A stretch of DNA of 5,922 bases, from positions 1 to 5,922 of the forward strand of contig CAYMST010000293.1 in the NCBI GenBank assembly GCA_964393115.1, written 5' to 3'. A model generated the notes under the pieces. That model worked only from the letters and a program-made list of their open reading frames with translations. It did no database searches and was not told the DNA's origin. Both the position numbers and the translations under genes were made by a program. This document shows, piece after piece, positions 1 through 5,920 of this stretch; position 1 is the stretch's first letter; each line of letters opens with the position of its first letter. This DNA comes from CAYMST01 sp964393115 (GTDB lineage: Bacteria; Bacteroidota; Bacteroidia; Cytophagales; Cyclobacteriaceae).

Positions 1-2
1 CC

Positions 3-755
3 ATGAGGGAGTTAAGGCTAGACAAAGTGGTGAATAGCACGGTCCATATCGCTAACATGTCAAGGCTAGTAGGAGATGAAGGAACGAATACGGGGTTTGT
101 CTTAGCCGGAGTAGTGGCTGGGGATAAATTCGGTGTGAATAATCGGTTGAAAGCGATTAAAAGAGCTTACCGTAAAACAAAAGGCACCGCAGAGATAAAG
201 ACAATCAGAGAAGATCAGCTTAAGTACGTTGACTTCATCTGCAAATTCATCAAGCTACCATCCTATACTAACTTTAAGTACGTTCTTGGGATGATGGGAG
301 GTAAGCCAAGTTTTATCCCGCTTAAGGTGTTGTCAGGGAGGGATCAACCCTTCACGAAAACCTCTTCTTTTCCCAAAGGTCTCATGTGGGTTAACGCATT
401 ATGTCCTGCAAATGATAAGGTAGAGGAGCTATACGATGTGGTGAAGTCTAAGTTTGATGAGCATGGTTATCCTTTTAAGATCACCTTTACCTATGTGAAC
501 CCAACGACATTGGTAATGATTACCAATATTGATTTTGAGAAAACTGATCAGGAAAAAGATAAGGCAAACGCTTTCAAAAAAGCACTTTCAGATGAACTTT
601 ATAACAAGGGATATTTCCCTTACCGCTTATCGAATAAATATGATCAGTCACTAGATCAATATGCTAGTAGAGATAATGCTTCTTTGCTCAGCGATTTAAA
701 AAGGCTTTTTGATCAACATGGAGTCTTTTCTCCTGGTAAATACGGAATTGGTTGA
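3..755 (+). CDS. FAD-linked oxidase of the vanillyl-alcohol oxidase / 4-cresol dehydrogenase family, C-terminal half (5' truncated by window edge)
   Basis: These 250 residues match the C-terminal half of VAO/PCMH-type flavoproteins, which oxidise phenolic or other alcohol substrates using FAD. Family members are about 500-560 residues, so the N-terminal FAD-binding half lies left of the window; the frame is open to the edge and the ATG at position 3 is probably internal. Visible landmarks are the segment around residues 6-25 (RLDKVVNSTVHIANMSRLVG), the FDEHGYPF region (151-158) leading into a beta-rich stretch, the GYFPYRLS segment (203-210) and the characteristic ending LFDQHGVFSPGKYGIG. Tyr207-Arg208 sit where the family has its substrate-phenolate-binding Tyr-Arg pair (family knowledge; placement by eye). 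No signal peptide can be judged. The substrate cannot be told from this half. It faces the - strand genes to its right tail to tail, so it shares no operon with them. Confident of the family, not of the reaction. Confidence 0.85.
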   Translation: MRELRLDKVVNSTVHIANMSRLVGDEGTNTGFVLAGVVAGDKFGVNNRLKAIKRAYRKTKGTAEIKTIREDQLKYVDFICKFIKLPSYTNFKYVLGMMGGKPSFIPLKVLSGRDQPFTKTSSFPKGLMWVNALCPANDKVEELYDVVKSKFDEHGYPFKITFTYVNPTTLVMITNIDFEKTDQEKDKANAFKKALSDELYNKGYFPYRLSNKYDQSLDQYASRDNASLLSDLKRLFDQHGVFSPGKYGIG

Positions 756-779
756 GAGGGCTAGACTTTACACATAAGT

Positions 780-808
780 GCTGAGAACAGCCAATGGTTG
801 GTCTTAGC
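780..808 (+). terminator. Possible hairpin just downstream of the flavoprotein gene
   Basis: GCTGAGA (780-786) pairs with TCTTAGC (802-808), including one G-U, and CCAA (791-794) pairs with TTGG (798-801) around a 3-nt loop, leaving a 4-nt bulge on the left. It begins 25 bp after the stop at 755, a natural place for a terminator. No T-run follows, so a rho-independent terminator is only a weak suggestion. Confidence 0.25.
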
Positions 809-874
809 TTGGACTAAAGCGTAATATCTATTTGAGGTCAAAAAAACCTTATCGTTTATTTTAGCTTTATGTAC

Positions 875-915
875 GATGTAGATAAATCATGTGTTTCGCT
901 GACTTTATCTACATC
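875..915. repeat. 12-bp perfect inverted repeat in the convergent intergenic region
   Basis: GATGTAGATAAA at 875-886 is the exact reverse complement of TTTATCTACATC at 904-915, with a 17-nt spacer. A further TCA/TGA pairing (887-889 with 900-902) is possible if C903 is bulged. It lies between the end of the + strand flavoprotein gene and the end of the - strand higA remnant, so it could act as a bidirectional terminator, but neither side has a T-run. It could equally be a protein-binding palindrome or a remnant of a small element. Confidence 0.5.
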
Positions 916-982
916 ATAGATACTAGATATAATGTGTGGAATAACGTCAAACTTACATCATCGTCTCCTAAGAAGCGTATTG

Positions 983-1260
983 TTATTCATACCTTTGAAT
1001 AGCATCAAAGACACTCCATTTCATGGAATGTTTTTTTCTAAGGTCATACTCTCGTTGTAAGTTCATCTAGAACTCTTCCGTTGTCCCAAAAAAATGCTGA
1101 ATCCAATAGCTGTATTTGCTGTAATCGCTCTCTCTTGTTTGAGTATTAAACTTATTCTGGTCTGTTGTGCACCAATCCCTTTGGCCAATTTGTAAGCAGT
1201 TAGCCCAATAGGCCCTAGGATTTCCTTCTCTAACATTTCTCCTGGATGTATGTTCGTTTT
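983..1260 (-). pseudogene. higA: HigA-family antitoxin (XRE helix-turn-helix), degraded
   Basis: Reading the - strand directly after the higB stop gives a HigA/VapI-type antitoxin: the family opening NIHPGEMLEKEILGPIGLTA, then helix-turn-helix residues YKLAKGIGAQQTRISLILKQ, then ERAITANTA. Three lesions break it. No ATG, GTG or TTG stands in frame ahead of the NIHPGE segment, and the frame there runs back into the higB stop. The T-run of seven (+ strand A's at 1088-1094) is one base short, so the frame leaves the family sequence and ends at a TGA at 1063-1065. In the restored frame, which reads FFGTTEEF then MNLQREYDLRK, a TAG at 1067-1069 stands where relatives have Trp, explained by TGG to TAG. 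The restored frame then runs to TAA at 983-985. An intact HigA would neutralise HigB and repress the operon; this copy should not make a full antitoxin. Family assignment is by recognised motifs. Confidence 0.82.
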
Positions 1261-1542
1261 CTAATGATAAACAGTTATTTGTACTTCCTGCGCATTTTTT
1301 TCATTCCATCTGAACAACATACACCATTGATCATTAATTCTTACTGCCCAAAACCCCTCACGATAGCCCTACATTTTATGTAGTCGGTTGCCTGGAGGAA
1401 TCTTAAGGTCGTCGACGTGTCCAGCTGCATGAATCATAAAGAGTTTTCTTAATGCGGCTCTTTGAATATCCGGATGCCATTTGCAGGTATTTGTGCTCTC
1501 CCATACTCGTTGAGTATGCTTTTCTCCAAAGCTCGCTATCAT
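1261..1542 (-). pseudogene. higB: HigB-family toxin (RelE-like mRNA interferase), broken by an in-frame TAG
   Basis: A frame of 93 codons plus stop begins at ATG 1540-1542 and ends at TAG 1261-1263, the usual size for HigB (about 92 residues). It reads like the family along its length: a MIASFG opening, HPDIQRAALRKLFMIHAA, HVDDLKIPPGNRL, then GFWAVRINDQW and a terminal YH. The codon at 1369-1371 is TAG, where relatives carry the Lys of the L-K-G-D/Y segment; a single AAG-to-TAG change explains it. Two other usually conserved positions also differ: Cys follows NDQW where Arg is usual, and Val stands in place of Asp in the terminal D-Y-H. HigB toxins cut mRNA on the ribosome; this copy is truncated before most of that fold and is almost certainly dead. 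It directly precedes the higA remnant, the normal toxin-first higBA order. The lesions suggest drift after the antitoxin or toxin lost value. Confidence 0.85.
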
Positions 1543-1554
1543 AATATATGATAG
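1536..1554. promoter_or_regulatory. Palindrome overlapping the higB start, probable HigA operator
   Basis: CTATCAT (1536-1542) and ATGATAG (1548-1554) form a perfect 7-bp inverted repeat around AATAT. The palindrome covers the higB ATG at 1540-1542. HigA antitoxins normally bind such palindromes in their own promoter to repress the operon (family knowledge). The function is inferred from position and symmetry. Confidence 0.5.
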
Positions 1555-1569
1555 AAATACTGTCTCGAT

Positions 1570-1582
1570 TTGATAGTATCAA
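1570..1582. promoter_or_regulatory. Second palindrome upstream of higB, probable HigA operator
   Basis: TTGATAGTATCAA is a perfect 6-bp inverted repeat around one central base. It shares the TGATA/TATCA half-site with the palindrome over the higB start. The two centres are 31 bp apart, about three turns of DNA, so both would face the same side of the helix. Confidence 0.45.
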
Positions 1583-1654
1583 TAGAGGGTAGTAAAAAAA
1601 CTAAGATCAAATCAGGCTACAGAATGATTGGATGATTCATTTCTGTTTAAGGTT

Positions 1655-1867
1655 TTATAATTGAAACCAGTGCAAGTCGCTGTTGTTCTTCGATTTTAAC
1701 AATTCAGCGTAATGGCTTTTATATTGTTCTTGATTATATCTAGCCTTTGCTTCTCGAGCATCTCTGATATCGATATTTTTTGATTTCAAAATAGTTGAAG
1801 TCTGTTTCCCATGGCGTAGTCCTGTAAAATTTAGATTCGTTCTGAGAAATTTATCCGCCAAAGTCAC
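1655..1867 (-). CDS. Small hypothetical protein, 70 residues, unrecognised
   Basis: I do not recognise this protein. The frame starts at a GTG (1865-1867) and is open a further 36 nt upstream, to a TAA at 1904-1906, with no ATG in frame. An ATG two bases upstream is in another frame and is followed at once by TGA. A GAGGA sits about 10 nt before the GTG. The product is basic and charged, with a Lys/Arg/Glu/Ala-rich probable helix around residues 32-60 (DIRDAREAKARYNQEQYKSH) and an aromatic end, HWFQL. It has no signal peptide or membrane segment. It lies 116 bp after the kinase stop on the same strand and 112 bp before the higB start. The lack of an ATG, the short length and the decayed neighbour leave open that it is the tail of another degraded gene. 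Coding status is uncertain. Confidence 0.4.
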   Translation of the reverse strand: MTLADKFLRTNLNFTGLRHGKQTSTILKSKNIDIRDAREAKARYNQEQYKSHYAELLKSKNNSDLHWFQL

Positions 1868-1983
1868 ATGAAACGTTTCCTCGATTTCTTTGAATAATAT
1901 TTTTTATGATAAATAAGAAAGTCCTGATTGAGTTTAGAATATTTTTTACGAGAATTTTAAACGATTTAAGCAGTATCAAGGAG

Positions 1984-4044
1984 TTATTTACTGCTATCAA
2001 ACCTGTTTTCTAATTGCTCTAATAGGTAAGTGGAGTTTTTGATTCCTACCGCTTCAGCTATCTCTTTATGCTTGGCACTAGGACGTTTTAGGAGTAGATC
2101 CCTTGCCTTTTGAAGGCGCGTCTCAATAATGATTTCCTTAGTGGTATAGCCAAGCAAAGACTTTACCCTTCTATTGAGGGTGCTTTTCGACATCTTAAAA
2201 TGATGTGCAATATGTTCAACTGAGAACTGATGGGATTGTAGGTTGTCATATATAAAATTTCTCAGTTGATCTCCAAACTCGACGGTTCGGACGTCTAAAT
2301 GAAATTCCTTTGTTTTTTCTACACTACCGAAGTTGGAAGCCATTGCTTTCTTAATGCTATATTTTAGCTCTTCTACTAAAAATGGCTTTGTTATATACGC
2401 GTCAATACCTAAGGATAATATTTGGCTTTTAGCCAAATCATCTACTCTTGCGGTTAACATTATGATCGGTAAGTCAAGTGTAGAAGATGATCGGACTTTT
2501 CGGATAAGTTCCTCTCCATCCATTTTCGGCATCATAAAATCGGTAATTAGTAAATCGTAGTTATGGCGCATTAGCATAGCAAAAGCCTCTTCGCCATTGC
2601 TAGCTAAATCAAGACGGTAGTCACTTAAAAGATCTTTCAGAAGGCCCTGCATTTGCACGTTATCTTCTGCTATTAATATTCTTTTTTCTACTTGTTGTGT
2701 TTCTGATCTTTCTGTGGCGTCAATTTTTTCTTCTGCTATGGACGATAATTTAACTGCCTCAGATGGAATGTATATCGTAAATGAAGTCTCAACATAGGGT
2801 TTACTTCTTGCGTCGATTCTGAAATCGTGAGCCTCTATAATTGACTTAACATATGAAAGTCCTATCCCCGTACTGTTCTTCATTTTAGTGATTTGGTTGG
2901 CTTGATAGAAACGATCAAAAATATTGGGCAGATCCTCGCTCGATATACCTGGCCCATCGTCAATAAATACTAACTCTAATCCAGAAGTAGACTCAATTAC
3001 CTTAAACTCAAATCTTCCTTTGGGTGAAGTATACTTAAGCGTGTTAGTAAACAAATTATTGATAGCACTCTCGAATAAGGCAGTATCAATTAAAACTTGT
3101 AACCCTTCGTGCGGGACTTCTGCGTGAACACTAATACCTTTTTTCTCAAAGAGGTAAGTGAAATTTCCTTGTATTTTGTCAATCAACGGATTGAGCTCAC
3201 ACCATTGTCTATTTAGTGTAAAGTTAGCGCTATCAAGCTTCCCAAACTCAAGGATATTAGTAAGCATTCTACTAATATCTTCACTTTGCTCTCTAATTAT
3301 ATTCACTTTCTTCAAGTCGCTTTCACTATGTGTCGTGACATCCAGGTTATCCGCATAACCCTTGAGAATAGTAAGCGGAGTTCTTAACTCATGGGATAGG
3401 TTAATGAAAAAATCAGATTTCAGTTTATGATATGCCTCAATCTCATCTTTTTGTTTTAAGATGAGGTTTTTATCAACTAGTAACTGTGTCTCATTCTTAT
3501 CGTTGATGACAATCAATTGCCTCACAAGGAAAAAAATTGAGATAAACAGTACAGAAATATTGGCGTAACCGTAGACTTCCTCACTGTAGTGATGAAAAAA
3601 ATGATTGGGTATGTAGAAACTCGCTATACAAACGATCAGAACACCAACCTGCAACCAAAAATTATCAAATAATACCATACTTATCACCATGATAAGTAGG
3701 TAGAAAAATTCTGTTAGCTTTCCAGTGAATATGAAATTGATATTAATAAAGTAAAATAAATAGGCCAGTGTGATGACCAGAATTCGTGCCAACCACTTTC
3801 TCTTGTATACCGGTGAAGAGTTTAGTTTATAGATTCCTATGCAAACAATTAATTCCGCAATCATCGAAGGAATGGGTGTGTAAAACTGTTGTACAAGGTC
3901 CAGTATGATAAATGAACTATAGAATATAAATCCAAGTAGGCATAGTGAATTTATTAGAACAGTTCGCTTGATTTCTTTAGTGGACATACCATCGCGCAAA
4001 CCTGAATTTAAGAGTTGTTTATACGCATTTTTTAACGTTTTCAA
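1984..4044 (-). CDS. Membrane hybrid histidine kinase / response regulator with AraC-type output domain
   Basis: This 686-residue protein holds a whole two-component pathway. Six or so hydrophobic segments (about 28-51, 58-75, 86-103, 113-126, 130-147, 161-181) form an inner-membrane sensor region without a large periplasmic domain. A short charged linker follows (182-208). HisKA has phospho-acceptor His218 in SHELRTPL. The ATPase domain shows an N-box (Asn329/330/334), a G1 motif DDGPGI (362-367), an F-box IFDRF (375-379) and a G2 motif GIGL (393-396). The receiver (454-565) has Glu460-Asp461, phospho-acceptor Asp502, Thr531 and Lys553. An AraC-type region (about 592-686) ends the protein. 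It should autophosphorylate, pass phosphate to Asp502 and change transcription. Residue 1 is a TTG (4042-4044); the first ATG is codon 20 (3985-3987). I favour the TTG because residues 10-27 resemble the conserved stretch ahead of the first membrane segment in related Bacteroidota kinases, and a stop lies 15 nt upstream of it. The second helix-turn-helix ends early, without the usual G-x-(S/T)-P tail. Confidence 0.93.
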   Translation of the reverse strand: MKTLKNAYKQLLNSGLRDGMSTKEIKRTVLINSLCLLGFIFYSSFIILDLVQQFYTPIPSMIAELIVCIGIYKLNSSPVYKRKWLARILVITLAYLFYFININFIFTGKLTEFFYLLIMVISMVLFDNFWLQVGVLIVCIASFYIPNHFFHHYSEEVYGYANISVLFISIFFLVRQLIVINDKNETQLLVDKNLILKQKDEIEAYHKLKSDFFINLSHELRTPLTILKGYADNLDVTTHSESDLKKVNIIREQSEDISRMLTNILEFGKLDSANFTLNRQWCELNPLIDKIQGNFTYLFEKKGISVHAEVPHEGLQVLIDTALFESAINNLFTNTLKYTSPKGRFEFKVIESTSGLELVFIDDGPGISSEDLPNIFDRFYQANQITKMKNSTGIGLSYVKSIIEAHDFRIDARSKPYVETSFTIYIPSEAVKLSSIAEEKIDATERSETQQVEKRILIAEDNVQMQGLLKDLLSDYRLDLASNGEEAFAMLMRHNYDLLITDFMMPKMDGEELIRKVRSSSTLDLPIIMLTARVDDLAKSQILSLGIDAYITKPFLVEELKYSIKKAMASNFGSVEKTKEFHLDVRTVEFGDQLRNFIYDNLQSHQFSVEHIAHHFKMSKSTLNRRVKSLLGYTTKEIIIETRLQKARDLLLKRPSAKHKEIAEAVGIKNSTYLLEQLENRFDSSK

Positions 4045-4219
4045 ACTGTCAAGTTGATTTTATAGATCCAAAACTTCAAACATTCACTATGTGCATCGAA
4101 AAAACAATTTTTGAAGCGAAATATAACTTTTTGATCCGTTTCGTGACTGCTGTCTACAGAATTTTGTGGTAGTAAAAATAAGCTCCGAGCATACTTGGGG
4201 ATGTTAAACAAATTATACG
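4045..4219. promoter_or_regulatory. Divergent intergenic region between the kinase and the lipoprotein gene
   Basis: These 175 bp, AT-rich, separate the starts of two genes transcribed away from each other, so promoters for both should lie here. I find no clean match to the Bacteroidota promoter pair (TTTG and TAnnTTTG). TATATTTC on the - strand (4118-4125) misses the -7 element by one base, and GAATTTTG on the + strand (4159-4166) also misses by one. No Shine-Dalgarno sequence stands before the ATG at 4220, which is common in this phylum. No clear operator palindrome is visible. Confidence 0.5.
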
Positions 4220-5485
4220 ATGAACAAATTTTTAAATGCACTTCTTCTATTGGTTATTACTTTATGTATTTCTATGCTTTACTCTTGCAACGATGATGAC
4301 ACTACTGTAATTATTGATAACGGAGGAGAACCAATCGCAGAAAATTTTACAAAGACAGTCGAGGAAAACCCAGTTCCTGACCAGATCATTGGCTCTATCA
4401 GTGCCAATCTAAATAACAATGAGACGCTGAGTTTTACTATTCTGAGTCAAACTCCACAAGGAAGCATAGCCATAGATGGTAGCACAGGGGAAATTGCCGT
4501 AGGTGATGCCCGAGTTTTTGATTACGAAATTAATCAGCAAGTCATTGCAGAGGTGATCGTAAGTAACTCAATCAGTCAGGATACGATAAACGTACAAATA
4601 GATATTGAGGATGCTGGTGAATTTGTTTCCACATGGGTTACTTTGGTCGAAGACCAATCCATTACTATACCTATCAATCCTGCTTTCACCGACTATAATT
4701 ACGTAGTCAATTGGGGAGATGGGGTTATAGAAAGGTTTACTGGAGCAGCGGATCATGTCTTCGCAAACGGTGGCGACCATCAAATTGTGATTTCAGGAGA
4801 CTTTCCTGCTATTTATTTTAATGGAGGCATGGATCAACCTACTAGTAATGAACGCAGATTTAAGTCTATCGACGGATGGGGTGGTATGAAATGGAAAAGC
4901 TTTGAAAATGCTTTCACTGGTTGCGTTAATCTGATTTACAAGGCTGATGATACACCAGACTTATCTGATGTTGCAAGTCTAAAATCCATGTTTTCAAATT
5001 CATCATTCAATGGAGATATTGATGATTGGGATGTAAGCAATGTTGAAGACTTTAGTTCTATGTTCGTTTCAGTGAGCAACTGGAATATGTCCATTAGCAG
5101 TTGGGACGTAAGCAATGCCAAGAATATGTCTTCTATGTTTTTTAACACTTCACAATTTAACCAGCCTCTTAATAACTGGGATGTAAGTGGAGTTACCGAT
5201 ATGTCATCAATGTTCAGTCGCGCTTCTGCATTTGATCAAAGTCTAGAAGATTGGGATATAAGCAATGTGTCTACTATGGACAGGATGTTTAATGATTCTG
5301 GAATGTCAAGTACGAACTATGATCTAACCTTGGAGGGGTGGAGTGCTTTACCTTCAGTGATGCCAGATGTCATATTAGGTGCGGAGGGAGTAAAATATTG
5401 TAGTAGTCAAACATCAAGAACTGACCTGATAGCAAAAGGATGGACTTTTTTCGGAGATTCAGTTGATGGTAGTTGTGTCAAATAA
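4220..5485 (+). CDS. Probable surface lipoprotein with cadherin-like, PKD-like and BspA/DUF285 repeat regions
   Basis: This 421-residue protein has a lipoprotein signal peptide: Lys3, a hydrophobic core (residues 5-20) and a lipobox ending at Cys23. The mature N-terminus C-N-D-D-D resembles the acidic export signal that sends Bacteroidota lipoproteins to the cell surface. Residues 40-130 resemble a cadherin-type domain (VEENPVPDQIIGSI early; GSIAIDGSTGEI; a D-Y-E motif at 101-103). Residues 136-195 resemble the PKD-like module that often precedes BspA repeats (VNWGDG at 163-168, ISGDFP at 191-196). BspA/DUF285 leucine-rich-like repeats fill about 214-375, with D/S-W-D-V/I-S-N and S-M-F signatures. 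The end resembles the usual cap of such proteins, with Cys394 and Cys419 that could pair. BspA-type repeats commonly mediate adhesion or binding (family knowledge); the ligand is unknown. There is no type IX sorting domain, consistent with lipid anchoring. It is divergent from the kinase gene, which may control it (inference). Confidence 0.88.
   Translation: MNKFLNALLLLVITLCISMLYSCNDDDTTVIIDNGGEPIAENFTKTVEENPVPDQIIGSISANLNNNETLSFTILSQTPQGSIAIDGSTGEIAVGDARVFDYEINQQVIAEVIVSNSISQDTINVQIDIEDAGEFVSTWVTLVEDQSITIPINPAFTDYNYVVNWGDGVIERFTGAADHVFANGGDHQIVISGDFPAIYFNGGMDQPTSNERRFKSIDGWGGMKWKSFENAFTGCVNLIYKADDTPDLSDVASLKSMFSNSSFNGDIDDWDVSNVEDFSSMFVSVSNWNMSISSWDVSNAKNMSSMFFNTSQFNQPLNNWDVSGVTDMSSMFSRASAFDQSLEDWDISNVSTMDRMFNDSGMSSTNYDLTLEGWSALPSVMPDVILGAEGVKYCSSQTSRTDLIAKGWTFFGDSVDGSCVK
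5006..5305 (+). repeat. Four in-frame BspA/DUF285 repeats with exact 75-nt period
   Basis: Within the lipoprotein gene, four 25-residue units begin at residues 263, 288, 313 and 338, each with a Trp-Asp core at the same place (Trp270, 295, 320, 345; codons at 5027, 5102, 5177, 5252). The DNA around each Trp is similar (GGGATGTAAGC-like), so the units probably arose by tandem duplication. Weaker units lie before them (SMF at 256-258, NAF at 230-232). A final unit at Trp374 follows after 29 residues and breaks the period. Confidence 0.9.
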
Positions 5486-5572
5486 GAAAAAAATAAGGAT
5501 TAGTTTCCTCGATTGAGTTTAACCTGAAAAATGTATTGGGAAATCTATTCCAGGCACAAATCGCTTTGAAAT

Positions 5573-5636
5573 AGAGACTTACCATGACTTTATTAAATCG
5601 CCATAGCGATGCTATGCCTCTTTAATATAAGTCTCT
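5573..5636. repeat. Long three-segment inverted repeat / hairpin
   Basis: Three nested arms pair perfectly. AGAGACTTA (5573-5581) pairs with TAAGTCTCT (5628-5636), TATTAAA (5591-5597) with TTTAATA (5621-5627), and CATAGC (5602-5607) with GCTATG (5611-5616) around a GAT loop. That is 22 base pairs, with a 9-nt bulge on the left side only and a 4x4 internal loop. It is followed by the pyrimidine-rich CTTTCTTTGCGCTTTCTCCC. It starts 88 bp after the lipoprotein stop, so it could terminate that transcript, but its size and asymmetric bulge are unusual for a simple terminator. Its core resembles the hairpin at 5883-5920. Confidence 0.6.
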
Positions 5637-5698
5637 CTTTCTTTGCGCTTTCTCCCTTCATAACGAATTCAAATGCATCATTCAGGTTTAAGAAATCG

Positions 5699-5735
5699 AA
5701 GCGCCGAAGTTCATAAAATATGGAGTTCGGTGCTT
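5699..5735. terminator. Stable hairpin, terminator-like
   Basis: AAGCGCCGAA (5699-5708) pairs with TTCGGTGCTT (5726-5735) over 10 bp with one G-U. After a G-G mismatch, TTCA (5710-5713) pairs with TGGA (5721-5724) around a 7-nt loop. The T-rich TTTAGTTTAT follows on the + strand. It could terminate transcripts from the lipoprotein gene. Terminator function is inferred. Confidence 0.5.
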
Positions 5736-5882
5736 TAGTTTATAGGTGTCTGAGTTTTATTACTCAAATATGCCAGGTCATCTACATATTGAAAAATTAC
5801 AATAACCATCTTCCTACTACTTATACCATTTAAACTATATAGAGGTGTGTATTTTGCTGCTGTTTTTTCCTTCTTCTACTTT

Positions 5883-5920
5883 AAAAAGCCTCGCCCTAGC
5901 GCTGCTAGGTCTGCATTTTT
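5883..5920. terminator. Hairpin with flanking A- and T-runs, probable bidirectional terminator
   Basis: CCTAGC (5895-5900) pairs with GCTAGG (5904-5909) around a 3-nt loop. The outer AAAAAGC (5883-5889) pairs with GC-A-TTTTT (5913-5920) with one bulged A. The + strand reads into six T's (5916-5921) and the - strand into five, so it could stop transcription both ways. No gene can be assigned to it from this window; one may lie just beyond the right edge. Confidence 0.55.

Noticed and set aside
2333..3358. Several + strand frames of 66-75 residues inside the kinase gene
   Set aside because: They are antisense shadows of a clearly coding - strand gene and have no family resemblance.
4128..4166. 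TTTTTG and GAATTTTG as a Bacteroidota -33/-7 promoter for the lipoprotein
   Set aside because: The -7 element has GA instead of TA and the spacing (25 nt) is longer than the usual roughly 19 nt.
4041..4241. A 66-residue - strand frame across the divergent intergenic region
   Set aside because: It overlaps the start of the lipoprotein gene on the opposite strand and the kinase start, has no recognisable protein features, and occupies the expected promoter region.
4568..5148. Two - strand frames of about 70 residues inside the lipoprotein gene
   Set aside because: They are antisense to a well-supported repeat lipoprotein, and the second simply mirrors the 75-nt repeats.
5573..5636. Integron attC site
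   Set aside because: The bulged hairpin is suggestive, but the arms lack the GTTRRRY/RYYYAAC core sites and no integrase or cassette array is in view.
5740..5817. Short - strand frame containing QYVDDLAYL, reminiscent of the reverse transcriptase Y-x-D-D motif
   Set aside because: It has only about 24 codons, with stops on both sides and no other reverse transcriptase motif nearby; most likely chance.
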